NCBI GenBank assembly: GCA_963204965.1
Contig: CAUJKA010000269.1
Coordinates: 1 to 34,309, forward strand
Reading direction: 5' to 3'
Source: Planctomycetota bacterium
GTDB lineage: Bacteria; Planctomycetota; Planctomycetia; Pirellulales; Pirellulaceae
DNA length: 34,309 nt
Under the pieces are notes generated by a model, which saw only the letters and a program-made list of their open reading frames with translations, made no database searches and was not told the DNA's origin. Shown here one piece after another: positions 25,379 through 32,232 of this stretch (position 1 is the first letter of the stretch; each line of letters begins with the position of its first letter). Made by a program: the position numbers and the translations under genes.

Positions 25379-26071
25379 TTAGTTGCGAATGTCGACAGCG
25401 TGGCTGTTGCCAAAGCCGCCGAAAAGTCCCCGACTGTTGGCGGTAGCGGACGAATGTCGGAAGCCGCCGATGCCGGTCGAATAGGCTTCTGAACGACTCA
25501 CAGCTGTGCCACCAAAAAGTCCACGAGCGTTTGCGTGACTGTCCGAGACTCCCACGCCATAGTCTGTTGCACTAACGGCTGTACTGTGTGCCACACCGCG
25601 GCCGCCTAACCAACCGCGAGCGTTTGCGTGGCTGTTCGAAATAGCAACGCCACCGTTGGTGACTGCGGTGCTATCGCTGTTGGCCCACGCATTGTGTCTC
25701 GCAACGGCACTTCCATTGGCAATCGCCGTTCCATAGTTGGATGCTGCGATCGTGTTGGAATTAGCGACAGAGCCCCAACCACGAGCGTCGGAGCGACCGT
25801 TGGCGATGGCTACGCCACCATGACTGGCTGCGATTGCATTGCCGGTTGCGTAGCCACCGCGAGTTCCATTGCCGATCATCGTCGCTTGCGCAAAGCCTCC
25901 ACCGGAAGCTGCCGCGGTAGCGTTAATATTGGTATTGCCGGTTCCATAGGCTCTTGCTGATGCAACGCCGCCTGTCGAGTAACTGGATGCGGTGACTTGC
26001 GCCGAGGCGATCGAATGCTGAGCGAGAATCAGAAGAAATACAAAGGACAGGCTGGTCAGTTTTCGTTTCAT
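25379..26071 (-). CDS. Secreted Gly/Ala/Ser/Asn repeat protein
   Basis: I cannot name this 230-residue exported protein. The ATG at 26071 is chosen over an open frame reaching 26284 because AGGGGA lies 8 bases upstream and because it opens a signal peptide (residues 1-24, ending IASAQ). The mature part consists of imperfect repeats of about 26-31 residues beginning near 85, 114, 140 and 171, each of the form GGVAIxNSHANARGWLGG, with a final half unit around 207-219. The alternating small and polar residues (VAIANG, VSDSHA) suggest a beta-helical or fibre-like fold, loosely like YadA-type head repeats. No anchor or autotransporter domain is visible. It faces the HtrA gene tail to tail. Confidence 0.8.
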   Translation of the reverse strand: MKRKLTSLSFVFLLILAQHSIASAQVTASSYSTGGVASARAYGTGNTNINATAAASGGGFAQATMIGNGTRGGYATGNAIAASHGGVAIANGRSDARGWGSVANSNTIAASNYGTAIANGSAVARHNAWANSDSTAVTNGGVAISNSHANARGWLGGRGVAHSTAVSATDYGVGVSDSHANARGLFGGTAVSRSEAYSTGIGGFRHSSATANSRGLFGGFGNSHAVDIRN

Positions 26072-26243
26072 GATTGAGTTCCCCTGGGTAGGCGTCTTGC
26101 GTTGAGAAAGTTCCCGGCACGTACTACCCAGCGAGTAAAGTTGGTTGCAGGGGACAATCGCCTCGGAATTTCTCTGAATCTCAGAGGAACGTTCAAGGAC
26201 CGGCGATTGAACCTCCAGCTTGGCGTGCCGCGTTTTTGTCTTC

Positions 26244-26331
26244 AGCCCGGAGGGCGCCACATCTTTGCCGGTGGTGTCAACCACCGGTTGTTGGCCATAA
26301 GAGTCTTTGAGCCCAGAGGGCGATACATTTT
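26244..26331. repeat. REP-like hairpin doublet 1 (forward)
   Basis: Two GCCCGGAGGGCG-type hairpins flank a central GCCGGTGGTGTCAACCACCGG palindrome. The unit reads outward as GCCCGGAGGGCGCCACATC ... GCCCAGAGGGCGATACAT. It forms a head-to-head pair with the doublet at 26467-26551. Confidence 0.88.
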
Positions 26332-26466
26332 AGGCGGCGAGGGTCGATTGAAGTGCAGCACTCGGTCTTGGCGTTATCCTAGAGCTTCTGTAGATTGTTT
26401 CATGATGTTCCTGGGTCCATCGCAAAACTCTTATTGCAGGCCGCTGCGTCAAACTAAGCAGTCCCA

Positions 26467-26551
26467 TGTGTCGCCCTCCGGGCTAAATACCATTCGCCGC
26501 TTTGTTCCGGTGGTTGACACCACCGGCTAATATGTACCGCCCTCCGGGCTT
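26467..26551. repeat. REP-like hairpin doublet 2 (inverted)
   Basis: The reverse-orientation form of the doublet: TGTCGCCCTCCGGGCT ... CCGGTGGTTGACACCACCGG ... GTACCGCCCTCCGGGCT. Together with 26244-26331 it makes a composite of about 308 bases on the left of the transposase gene. Confidence 0.88.
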
Positions 26552-26723
26552 AAAACCAAGAGCTAACTGGCAACTAGCAAACGCCAATGAGCTACTCAGG
26601 AGGTCATTTTTTTGCCAATGCCCAGTCAAAATGGTAGATTGTTTTCGTAGGCTGGAGGGCGATACATTACTTTGAAAACGCTAGGAGCGCCATCACAGTC
26701 ACGGTCAGGAGTTCAATTAAGTT

Positions 26724-27176
26724 ATGGCGGCTTATCAACAACTTATTTATCACATCGTCTTCAGCACCAAAGATCGACGCCCACTACTAAGAGATGATCA
26801 ACTGCGAGAGCATGTTTGGGCCTACATGGCGGGCGTTGCGAGCAATTTGCAAGGCCATGCGTTGAGGATTGGCGGATACATTGATCACGCGCACTTGCTA
26901 CTTCGCATCCCTTCCAAAATTGCCGTTGCCGATTTTGTCAGGCAACTCAAAGCCAATACGAGCAAGCATATCAACGAAGAAAAAGACTCGCTCCTAAAAT
27001 TCCATTGGCAAGATGGCTATGGGGCTTTCACAGTGAGTCGAAGTAAAGTAGATGCTGTAGTGGCCTACATCGATCGTCAAATGGAACACCATCGTGTGCG
27101 AACGTTCCAAGAAGAGTTTCTTAAGATGCTTGAGGATCATGAAGTTGAGTATGATCCAAAGTATCTTTGGGAGTAA
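26724..27176 (+). mobile_element. IS200/IS605-type Y1 transposase (possible REP-associated transposase)
   Basis: A 150-residue single-domain Y1 transposase, the usual size for IS200-type TnpA. It carries the HUH metal motif HAH (55-57, in YIDHAHLLLRIP) and the catalytic tyrosine Y115 with the accompanying glutamine Q119 in YIDRQ. YHIVFSTKDRR (9-19) and FHWQDGYGAFTV (93-104) are further family landmarks. There is no TnpB gene. REP-like hairpin doublets lie on both sides in the same arrangement (fwd, rev, gene, fwd, rev), the context expected of a RAYT and its cognate repeats, although IS200-type ends cannot be excluded. The reading frame is intact, so activity is possible. Confidence 0.9.
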
Positions 27177-27243
27177 GCAGGACTCCTCGCCATACAGTGC
27201 ATTTTTCTTGTGGCAAGATCATGATTGTCCTGATTTCGTTTTT

Positions 27244-27330
27244 AGCCCGGAGGGCGGCACATCTTAGCCGGTGGTGTCAACCACCGGTTGCTGGTGTGTG
27301 AGTTCTGAAGCCCGGAGGGCGATACATCTT
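27244..27330. repeat. REP-like hairpin doublet 3 (forward)
   Basis: AGCCCGGAGGGCGGCACATC..., with central GCCGGTGGTGTCAACCACCGG and a second GCCCGGAGGGCGATACATCTT. It begins 67 bases after the transposase stop and matches doublet 1 in order and orientation. Confidence 0.88.
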
Positions 27331-27436
27331 GGGTCAGACGGCATGAGTGCGATGCGGGGCTTTCTTGCTGAGTGATTTTATTGCGGCGGTACATTGAGTC
27401 ATGAAGATGCGTGCTGAGTCCAACAATAAGCATCCT

Positions 27437-27521
27437 TGTGTCGCCCTCCGGGCTAAAACAATGCACGGCCTTTGCTCCGGTGGTTGACACCACCGGCAAA
27501 GATGTGGCGCCCTCCGGGCTG
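27437..27521. repeat. REP-like hairpin doublet 4 (inverted)
   Basis: TGTGTCGCCCTCCGGGCT ... CCGGTGGTTGACACCACCGG ... GTGGCGCCCTCCGGGCT matches doublet 2. It ends about 20 bases before the stop of the downstream minus-strand glycosyltransferase gene, and between it and doublet 3 are about 106 unrelated bases. Confidence 0.88.
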
Positions 27522-27542
27522 AAGATCCGATCCACGAACAAC

Positions 27543-29798
27543 TCACTTCACCTCAAGCAGCTCTGCTGAGCCGGTATCGACGGGCCAGTCTTCGACTATG
27601 CGGCGAACGACGCCGGATTGCACTAAGGCTTCAACATCCTCGCGAGTCGGCCAAGTGGAGAAGCCGTAGTTGCCGGGCGAACGATACCTGTCGATCTCGG
27701 ACCACTGTACAAGAATGTGAGTGAACCCAGCCGACTTGAGCCACGAGCGTTGTTCTTCGCCCGAACGATTTCGTAGCTCGTCTTCACCAATGGGCGTATT
27801 AAAACAGGTTGCATACTGTAGAGCTCGTTCGAAGCGATAGGCTTGAGCTTGCCCAAGCAATAGCAATCGAGCCTCGGGCGGTAGGTTGCTGTTGATCCAA
27901 CCAATCGTCAGAGGCATACGCCCAGGTAACTCCTTCGTGCCAATGTCATTGCGTAACGCTGAGTAGGCAACGAACCAGCGGCTATCGCATTGCAAGTTGC
28001 TCAAACTGATCAAGCCACCATAGATCGTGCTGATGAGCACACAACCCGCCGCGAATGACTGGAGCCGATTGACCTGTAACCAGTGAACCATCACGCCAGC
28101 GATCACCGCCATCAAAGGCAAGGCGGGTAGCCAAAAGCGATCGATACGATGCGTTAGGAAGAACCAGACCAAAAAGATCCAGGCGCCAACTAGCATCGAA
28201 AGGAACGATGGATGGAAGGTCCAATCTCGCAATTGCTGATTCAACGTATTGCGAGTCCCATTGCGACTTCGACGTAAGGCAATTGGAATCGAAACAAATC
28301 CAGCCAACACCAGTGGCATCAGCGTGACAGGAAGAAAATCGTTACGAACAACAATCTGCGATATGGAGTTTGAAAGCGCACTCCAGCCGTACTTCGAACC
28401 GTTGTTGGAAACGGGAACTTGGTGAGCTTTGTTCCACCGCTGCACTTGCTCGGCGGTTAAGTTGCCTGAACCCATTGCCTGACTAGCGAGAGGGTAAACG
28501 GGGTTGCCCGTTGCTACAAGATTCTTTAAGTACCACGGAAATACCGTGATCAACAAAGCAGCGATGCTAAGAGCTAGCGGTTGAATCGCTGGCCGATTGA
28601 GCCACAGCTTCTTGCCAATCACGATGACGATCAGCAAGCAAGGCAACACAGCGAAAATCAGCCCTGGATACTTACAAGCCGCCGCGCTTCCGGCAAAGAA
28701 CAAGGCCAACGGGGATAGTTGATACAACCAAGCGACGAGATCGGCTTGCGCGCGACGCTTGGCTAGCTCGGTCAGACAAATCACGCTGGCCATAAGATAC
28801 GCACCGAGCGCCAAGTCGATTAAGCCGCAACCGGCAACATGCAAATTTCCTGGAGCCGATAAGAGTAGAGCTGCCGCTGCCCATCCAGCTGTCGTACCAA
28901 AGTGCCGCGCCACGAATCCACCGACTAGCAATGCGGCTAGAAGCGAATAACTTCCAGTAATCTTCTTGCCTGCGATTCCTCCCAACCACCATCCATCATC
29001 GCCGCCAACTAGAACCATCATCGCCAACGAGTGCATCTCGGCACCCAGCGGCATATTCAAGTAAACATTGTGCGGTACAAACGCGATTTTTCCGGCTTGA
29101 TAGAACTCCTTCGGTCCTTGCAGGTGATACTCGACAACATCAAATTCGAACGCCGGCATCAGTGAACTAAGAACATAGGCGACTGCAAGCGCAACAGCGC
29201 TGACTGGAACCAATCGCCATAACCAGTTTGCCACCTGTCCGTTCTGAAAATCGGAAACACTCTCCTTGGGCAACTCATCTGAATCGGCCACCGAACGCGA
29301 AAGTCTAGTCCTGAGCCAAGCGCTGAACAAAGCGAGCAACCCGACGACAACCAAGAGCGTTACGCGGGAGAGAGCACCGAACAAGCCAATCAGTAACGTC
29401 GCTGTAGATAATAGGCTTAGCCCGGCAAGACAGCTCAGCGCTAGGCTTTCGGCTGTTCCTATGTGTTTGCTCAGCTTGCCCAGAAGTGGTCGGCCAATCC
29501 AGCTCGCTACGCCGAGCCAGGCAGCAGCTAAACCGAGCGGCAAAAGTCGATCAAACACCGTGAAGCTTGAACCTGTATCACCTGCATCGGTCGTAGCGCC
29601 CAAGAGCATGTCCGGTAGCATCAGCCAAACGAATACATCCAGCCTTCGAAATCCGGGGTAGATCTCTTGAAACAGGAAGTAACCGGCGTACAAACCCACA
29701 ATGGCTGCAACCGCCAAGACCAGCAGCTTGGGTGCCCCCTGATTGCGCTTTGCCCAATTTCCTGGCACTTGGATGGAACTTGAGGGGGGATTGTTCAT
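27543..29798 (-). CDS. GT-C fold integral membrane glycosyltransferase-like protein
   Basis: A 751-residue multi-pass membrane protein with roughly twelve or more hydrophobic helices. The likely loop after the early helices holds FEFDVVEYHLQGPKEFYQAG (about 215-234), where the acidic FDVVEYH is in the place of the conserved loop acid of GT-C enzymes such as ArnT/PMT (family 39) relatives. NMPLGAEMH and HVAGCGLIDLALGAY are further loop and helix features resembling planctomycete members. The soluble C-terminal part (about 615-751) ends with short beta-like stretches such as HILVQWSEIDRYRSP. It probably transfers sugar from a polyprenyl-phosphate donor across the membrane; donor and acceptor are unknown. 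No adjacent glycan gene supports a specific pathway. Confidence 0.78.
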   Translation of the reverse strand: MNNPPSSSIQVPGNWAKRNQGAPKLLVLAVAAIVGLYAGYFLFQEIYPGFRRLDVFVWLMLPDMLLGATTDAGDTGSSFTVFDRLLPLGLAAAWLGVASWIGRPLLGKLSKHIGTAESLALSCLAGLSLLSTATLLIGLFGALSRVTLLVVVGLLALFSAWLRTRLSRSVADSDELPKESVSDFQNGQVANWLWRLVPVSAVALAVAYVLSSLMPAFEFDVVEYHLQGPKEFYQAGKIAFVPHNVYLNMPLGAEMHSLAMMVLVGGDDGWWLGGIAGKKITGSYSLLAALLVGGFVARHFGTTAGWAAAALLLSAPGNLHVAGCGLIDLALGAYLMASVICLTELAKRRAQADLVAWLYQLSPLALFFAGSAAACKYPGLIFAVLPCLLIVIVIGKKLWLNRPAIQPLALSIAALLITVFPWYLKNLVATGNPVYPLASQAMGSGNLTAEQVQRWNKAHQVPVSNNGSKYGWSALSNSISQIVVRNDFLPVTLMPLVLAGFVSIPIALRRSRNGTRNTLNQQLRDWTFHPSFLSMLVGAWIFLVWFFLTHRIDRFWLPALPLMAVIAGVMVHWLQVNRLQSFAAGCVLISTIYGGLISLSNLQCDSRWFVAYSALRNDIGTKELPGRMPLTIGWINSNLPPEARLLLLGQAQAYRFERALQYATCFNTPIGEDELRNRSGEEQRSWLKSAGFTHILVQWSEIDRYRSPGNYGFSTWPTREDVEALVQSGVVRRIVEDWPVDTGSAELLEVK

Positions 29799-30021
29799 TA
29801 GAAGCAGCTATTTTTGGCGGAACTAGGGCGCATTGTCAGAGCAGTGGTGCTGTATTGATTGGAGCCAAAATTATACTGTGGACTCCAACAAGTTGTTCCA
29901 TCGCCTCAGTTTTCCATCGGCAACCTGAATGCGAATGACGATTAGGAGTGAGCCTGCCTAAGGTTCGGCTCCGAGAGTGGAAAAATCAAAACAACCAAGA
30001 ATTGCAGCAGAGTGAATCATT

Positions 30022-31029
30022 ATGGCTATGGATGGAATTTACACTCCTAATATTACTCCCATCGATGCACAGGGCCGAGTCGATGAGGATAAACTGTGCG
30101 CGTACGTCGATTGGCTGATCGAGCGTGGAGTGCATGGACTTTACCCCAACGGATCGACGGGCGAGTTCACGCGGTTTACAGCCCAAGAACGTCGTCGCAT
30201 CATCGAAGTCTTGACGCAGCACGTCGGTGATCGCGTTCCGATTCTAGCAGGTGCTGCTGAAGCCAACGTCCGCGAGACGATTGACGCCTGCAACACCTAT
30301 GGGGCTTTGGGTTGTCGCGCCGTGGCTATTGTGGCTCCGTTCTATTACAAGCTGGGTCAAGAAGCCGTCTACCAATACTTCAAAGAGATCGCCGATCACG
30401 TCTCGGTGGATGTCACCTTGTACAACATTCCACTGTTCGCTTCGCCGATCGAAGTCAGTACCGTCCGAAGACTGGCCCTGGATTGCCCGCGAGTTGTGGG
30501 GATCAAGGACAGCAGCGGTGACATTCCTCACATGATGCGAATGATTGCCGCCGTCAGGCCTCAGCGTCCCGAGTTTTCATTCCTCACCGGTTGGGACGCA
30601 GCCCTTGCGCCGATGTTGATGATTGGATGCAACGGCGGTACCAATGCGACCAGCGGCGTAGTCCCAGAATTGACGCGAGCGATCTACGAGGCATGTACGC
30701 GCGGACAATGGGATCGCGCGATGCAGTTGCAATATCGCTTGCTTCCACTCTTCGACGCAATGATCAGCCAACCCGAATTCCCCGAAGGCTTTCGACGCGG
30801 CGCGCTCACTCGCGGTTGGGATCTAGGCCGCAGTCGACAACCTCTTTCACCAGAACAGATTGCCACCGCTCAGAAGACTCAAGAGCAACTGGCTCAGATA
30901 CTCAGCGAGCTCAGCGAATGGCTTCCTGACATTCAGCCGTCGAGCTCCAATCAAGCCAGTGGAACTCAGGCCAGCGATGAGTTCATTGAGAAGATTGTCC
31001 GCGAAGTCATGCAACAACTTCGACAGTAG
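30022..31029 (+). CDS. DapA/NanA-family class I aldolase with C-terminal helix extension
   Basis: Cleaves or forms a pyruvate-derived Schiff-base adduct. The 335 residues contain the family signatures GSTGE (44-48), LYNIP with the catalytic tyrosine Y134, and VVGIKDSSG with the Schiff-base lysine K162, then LTGWD (188-192). GSTGE rather than GTTGE resembles N-acetylneuraminate lyases and keto-deoxy-sugar aldolases more than dihydrodipicolinate synthase. The enzyme core normally ends near residue 300. Here a Ser/Gln/Thr-rich linker (about 305-318) leads to a 17-residue amphipathic helix, [17 protein letters not shown] (319-335), which looks like a bacterial microcompartment encapsulation peptide. 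No shell-protein gene is in the window. Start AT(G) at 30022 lacks a strong ribosome site; a second Met two codons later is equivalent. Confidence 0.88.
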   Translation: MAMDGIYTPNITPIDAQGRVDEDKLCAYVDWLIERGVHGLYPNGSTGEFTRFTAQERRRIIEVLTQHVGDRVPILAGAAEANVRETIDACNTYGALGCRAVAIVAPFYYKLGQEAVYQYFKEIADHVSVDVTLYNIPLFASPIEVSTVRRLALDCPRVVGIKDSSGDIPHMMRMIAAVRPQRPEFSFLTGWDAALAPMLMIGCNGGTNATSGVVPELTRAIYEACTRGQWDRAMQLQYRLLPLFDAMISQPEFPEGFRRGALTRGWDLGRSRQPLSPEQIATAQKTQEQLAQILSELSEWLPDIQPSSSNQASGTQASDEFIEKIVREVMQQLRQ

Positions 31030-31050
31030 CAGTGATCGAGCAGGAAAATT

Positions 31051-31157
31051 GTTTAACGGCAAGCCGCAGGCGACTGTTCTTCCTTTCCTTGCTGAGTCAC
31101 AGATTTTATAGAAGCGATGGAGCAATACGAACAGTCGCCTGCGGCTCGCCGTTAAAC
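31051..31157. repeat. 28-bp inverted repeat element, second copy
   Basis: The arms 31051-31078 and 31130-31157 are reverse complements with one mismatch, separated by 51 bases. The arms match those of 5456-5535 apart from a few bases (GCCGCAGG for GCCGTAGG). The element lies between converging genes, 22 bases after the aldolase stop, where it could act as a bidirectional terminator-like structure. Confidence 0.88.
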
Positions 31158-31169
31158 GAAGTACTCGAC

Positions 31170-31859
31170 TCAAGCCTGCGGCAGCGTTGCTCGCAACTTC
31201 TCCAGTTCGACGATTCGCTTTCGGTGAAAGTCGATCTCTCGATCGATGGCTTCGATATTGCGCTGATCCAAGGGCGAGGCCATGGGAAGTTGCGGATCTT
31301 CGGTCTTGCTGATTCTTGAAAGTAGCGGAATGACCAACGACAGCGCCGTGGCAATGATAGACATTACGATCAACAGCCGAAGAAGGTCATCTTCTTTCGC
31401 AAATTCGAAGATCAGCAAGAAAACTAAAGTGGCTACACCGTAGATAACCTGCATCGCGATGAAGAAGACCCACTTGAATTTTCCCGTCAGTGGAACCACC
31501 GAAAGCAGGCACACGTGTACGGTAGCCACGGCAAATGCGGCCAGGCTGGCGGAGAGTTGCCAATAAAACTCGCCGTTGAAATCAGTCCACATACCCACGA
31601 AGAGCAACAACGTCGAGACCGCCGTCAAAGTGAACCCTGAGTAAGGCAATACATTCCAGCCTTTGGGCGTCCTGGCGATCTCACAAGCCATAATGCACAA
31701 GCTGGCACCAGCGATGAGCGTTGTGGAGAGGATAATACGGATCTCGAACCATCCCCACGAGTTAGCCAACACAAAGAAGATCGCCAAGAGGGCTCCTATG
31801 GCTACCGAGCCCACCAAACTGTAAAGCGTGAATCGTCGCAGCGAAGACTTACTAACCAT
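31170..31859 (-). CDS. Six-TM membrane protein with C-terminal charged helix, unknown function
   Basis: A 229-residue protein with six hydrophobic segments at roughly 12-31, 38-60, 71-90, 100-123, 128-152 and 161-183. A cytoplasmic tail then ends in a charged helix (IDREIDFHRKRIVELEKLRATL), which may form a coiled coil. I do not recognise the family. The gene is monocistronic in appearance, with the aldolase converging from the left and a repeat-containing gap on the right. Coding status rests on the long open frame and the regular membrane topology. Confidence 0.78.
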   Translation of the reverse strand: MVSKSSLRRFTLYSLVGSVAIGALLAIFFVLANSWGWFEIRIILSTTLIAGASLCIMACEIARTPKGWNVLPYSGFTLTAVSTLLLFVGMWTDFNGEFYWQLSASLAAFAVATVHVCLLSVVPLTGKFKWVFFIAMQVIYGVATLVFLLIFEFAKEDDLLRLLIVMSIIATALSLVIPLLSRISKTEDPQLPMASPLDQRNIEAIDREIDFHRKRIVELEKLRATLPQA

Positions 31860-32231
31860 GGTGCGTATCCGAGTACTTTTTTCCTGAACTAAGCTGAGAA
31901 TCGGCGAATTCTGATAGATGCCGAAAGCGGCGAGACTTTACGGCGGATTTAGGTTCGTTTTATTTCTTTGGCGATAATCGTTTAACGACTGTTCCTCTGT
32001 TACCTAATCCAGAACGCCACGGAGTGGCGTGGCACACTTTCCGGGTAGGTCAACTCCTGCCGGGTTTGACCGCGATTGACTTCACTGAAAAGCAATCGTT
32101 GAAATCCGATGCAATTCTTCGGTAACTAGGATTAGCCTCGGCCTGCTTGCGAATTGGATAGTCCACGCTGGTTCTTTCCGGCAGATAAGAACCTACCAAG
32201 ACAGCGGACGGCACATGGAATGTGCCTGCTA
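31860..32231. other. 372-base intergenic region with the 32044-32232 repeat cluster
   Basis: The left part has a partial GTTTAACGACTGTTC (31979-31993), which looks like a deletion remnant of the 31051-type arm, and a short hairpin ACGCCACGGAGTGGCGT at about 32013-32029. The right part is the B-to-A element joined to a type C repeat. No protein gene is supported. Confidence 0.65.
32044..32200. repeat. Compact B-to-A repeat element (157 bases)
   Basis: A type B hairpin (32044-32071) and a type A hairpin (32169-32200) bound a 97-base interior. It is the reverse-orientation counterpart of 16341-16499. It runs directly into a type C repeat. Confidence 0.75.
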
Positions 32232-32232
32232 C
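32199..32232. repeat. Dispersed hairpin repeat, type C, second copy
   Basis: AGACAGCGGACGGCACATGG... with the GGCACATGGAATGTGCC hairpin; it differs by one base from 11937-11970. It abuts the stop codon of the cytochrome gene on the minus strand. Confidence 0.85.

Larger units (their letters stand above)
26072..26723. other. 652-base intergenic region with REP-like doublets
   Basis: The region upstream of both the secreted repeat protein (minus) and the transposase (plus) holds two REP-like doublets (26244-26331 and 26467-26551) and a single unit at 26650-26668 (GGCTGGAGGGCGATACATT). An open frame of 142 codons across 26102-26530 consists largely of repeat sequence and has no protein-like character. 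Confidence 0.7.
27177..27542. other. 366-base intergenic region downstream of the transposase
   Basis: It is largely made of REP-like doublets 3 and 4. No protein gene is supported. Confidence 0.7.

Noticed and set aside
26072..26284. N-terminal extension of the secreted repeat protein by 71 residues
   Set aside because: The extension runs through REP-like repeat sequence, has no homolog-like character and would hide the signal peptide that starts at 26071 behind a good ribosome site.
26102..26530. 142-codon plus-strand open frame
   Set aside because: It is formed mostly of REP-like repeats in an intergenic region and has repeat-derived rather than protein-like composition.
26244..27521. 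Regularly spaced palindromic units that could suggest a CRISPR array
   Set aside because: There are only four doublets in alternating orientation around a transposase, with spacings from about 105 to 690 bases and no cas genes; a CRISPR has short direct repeats with uniform spacers.
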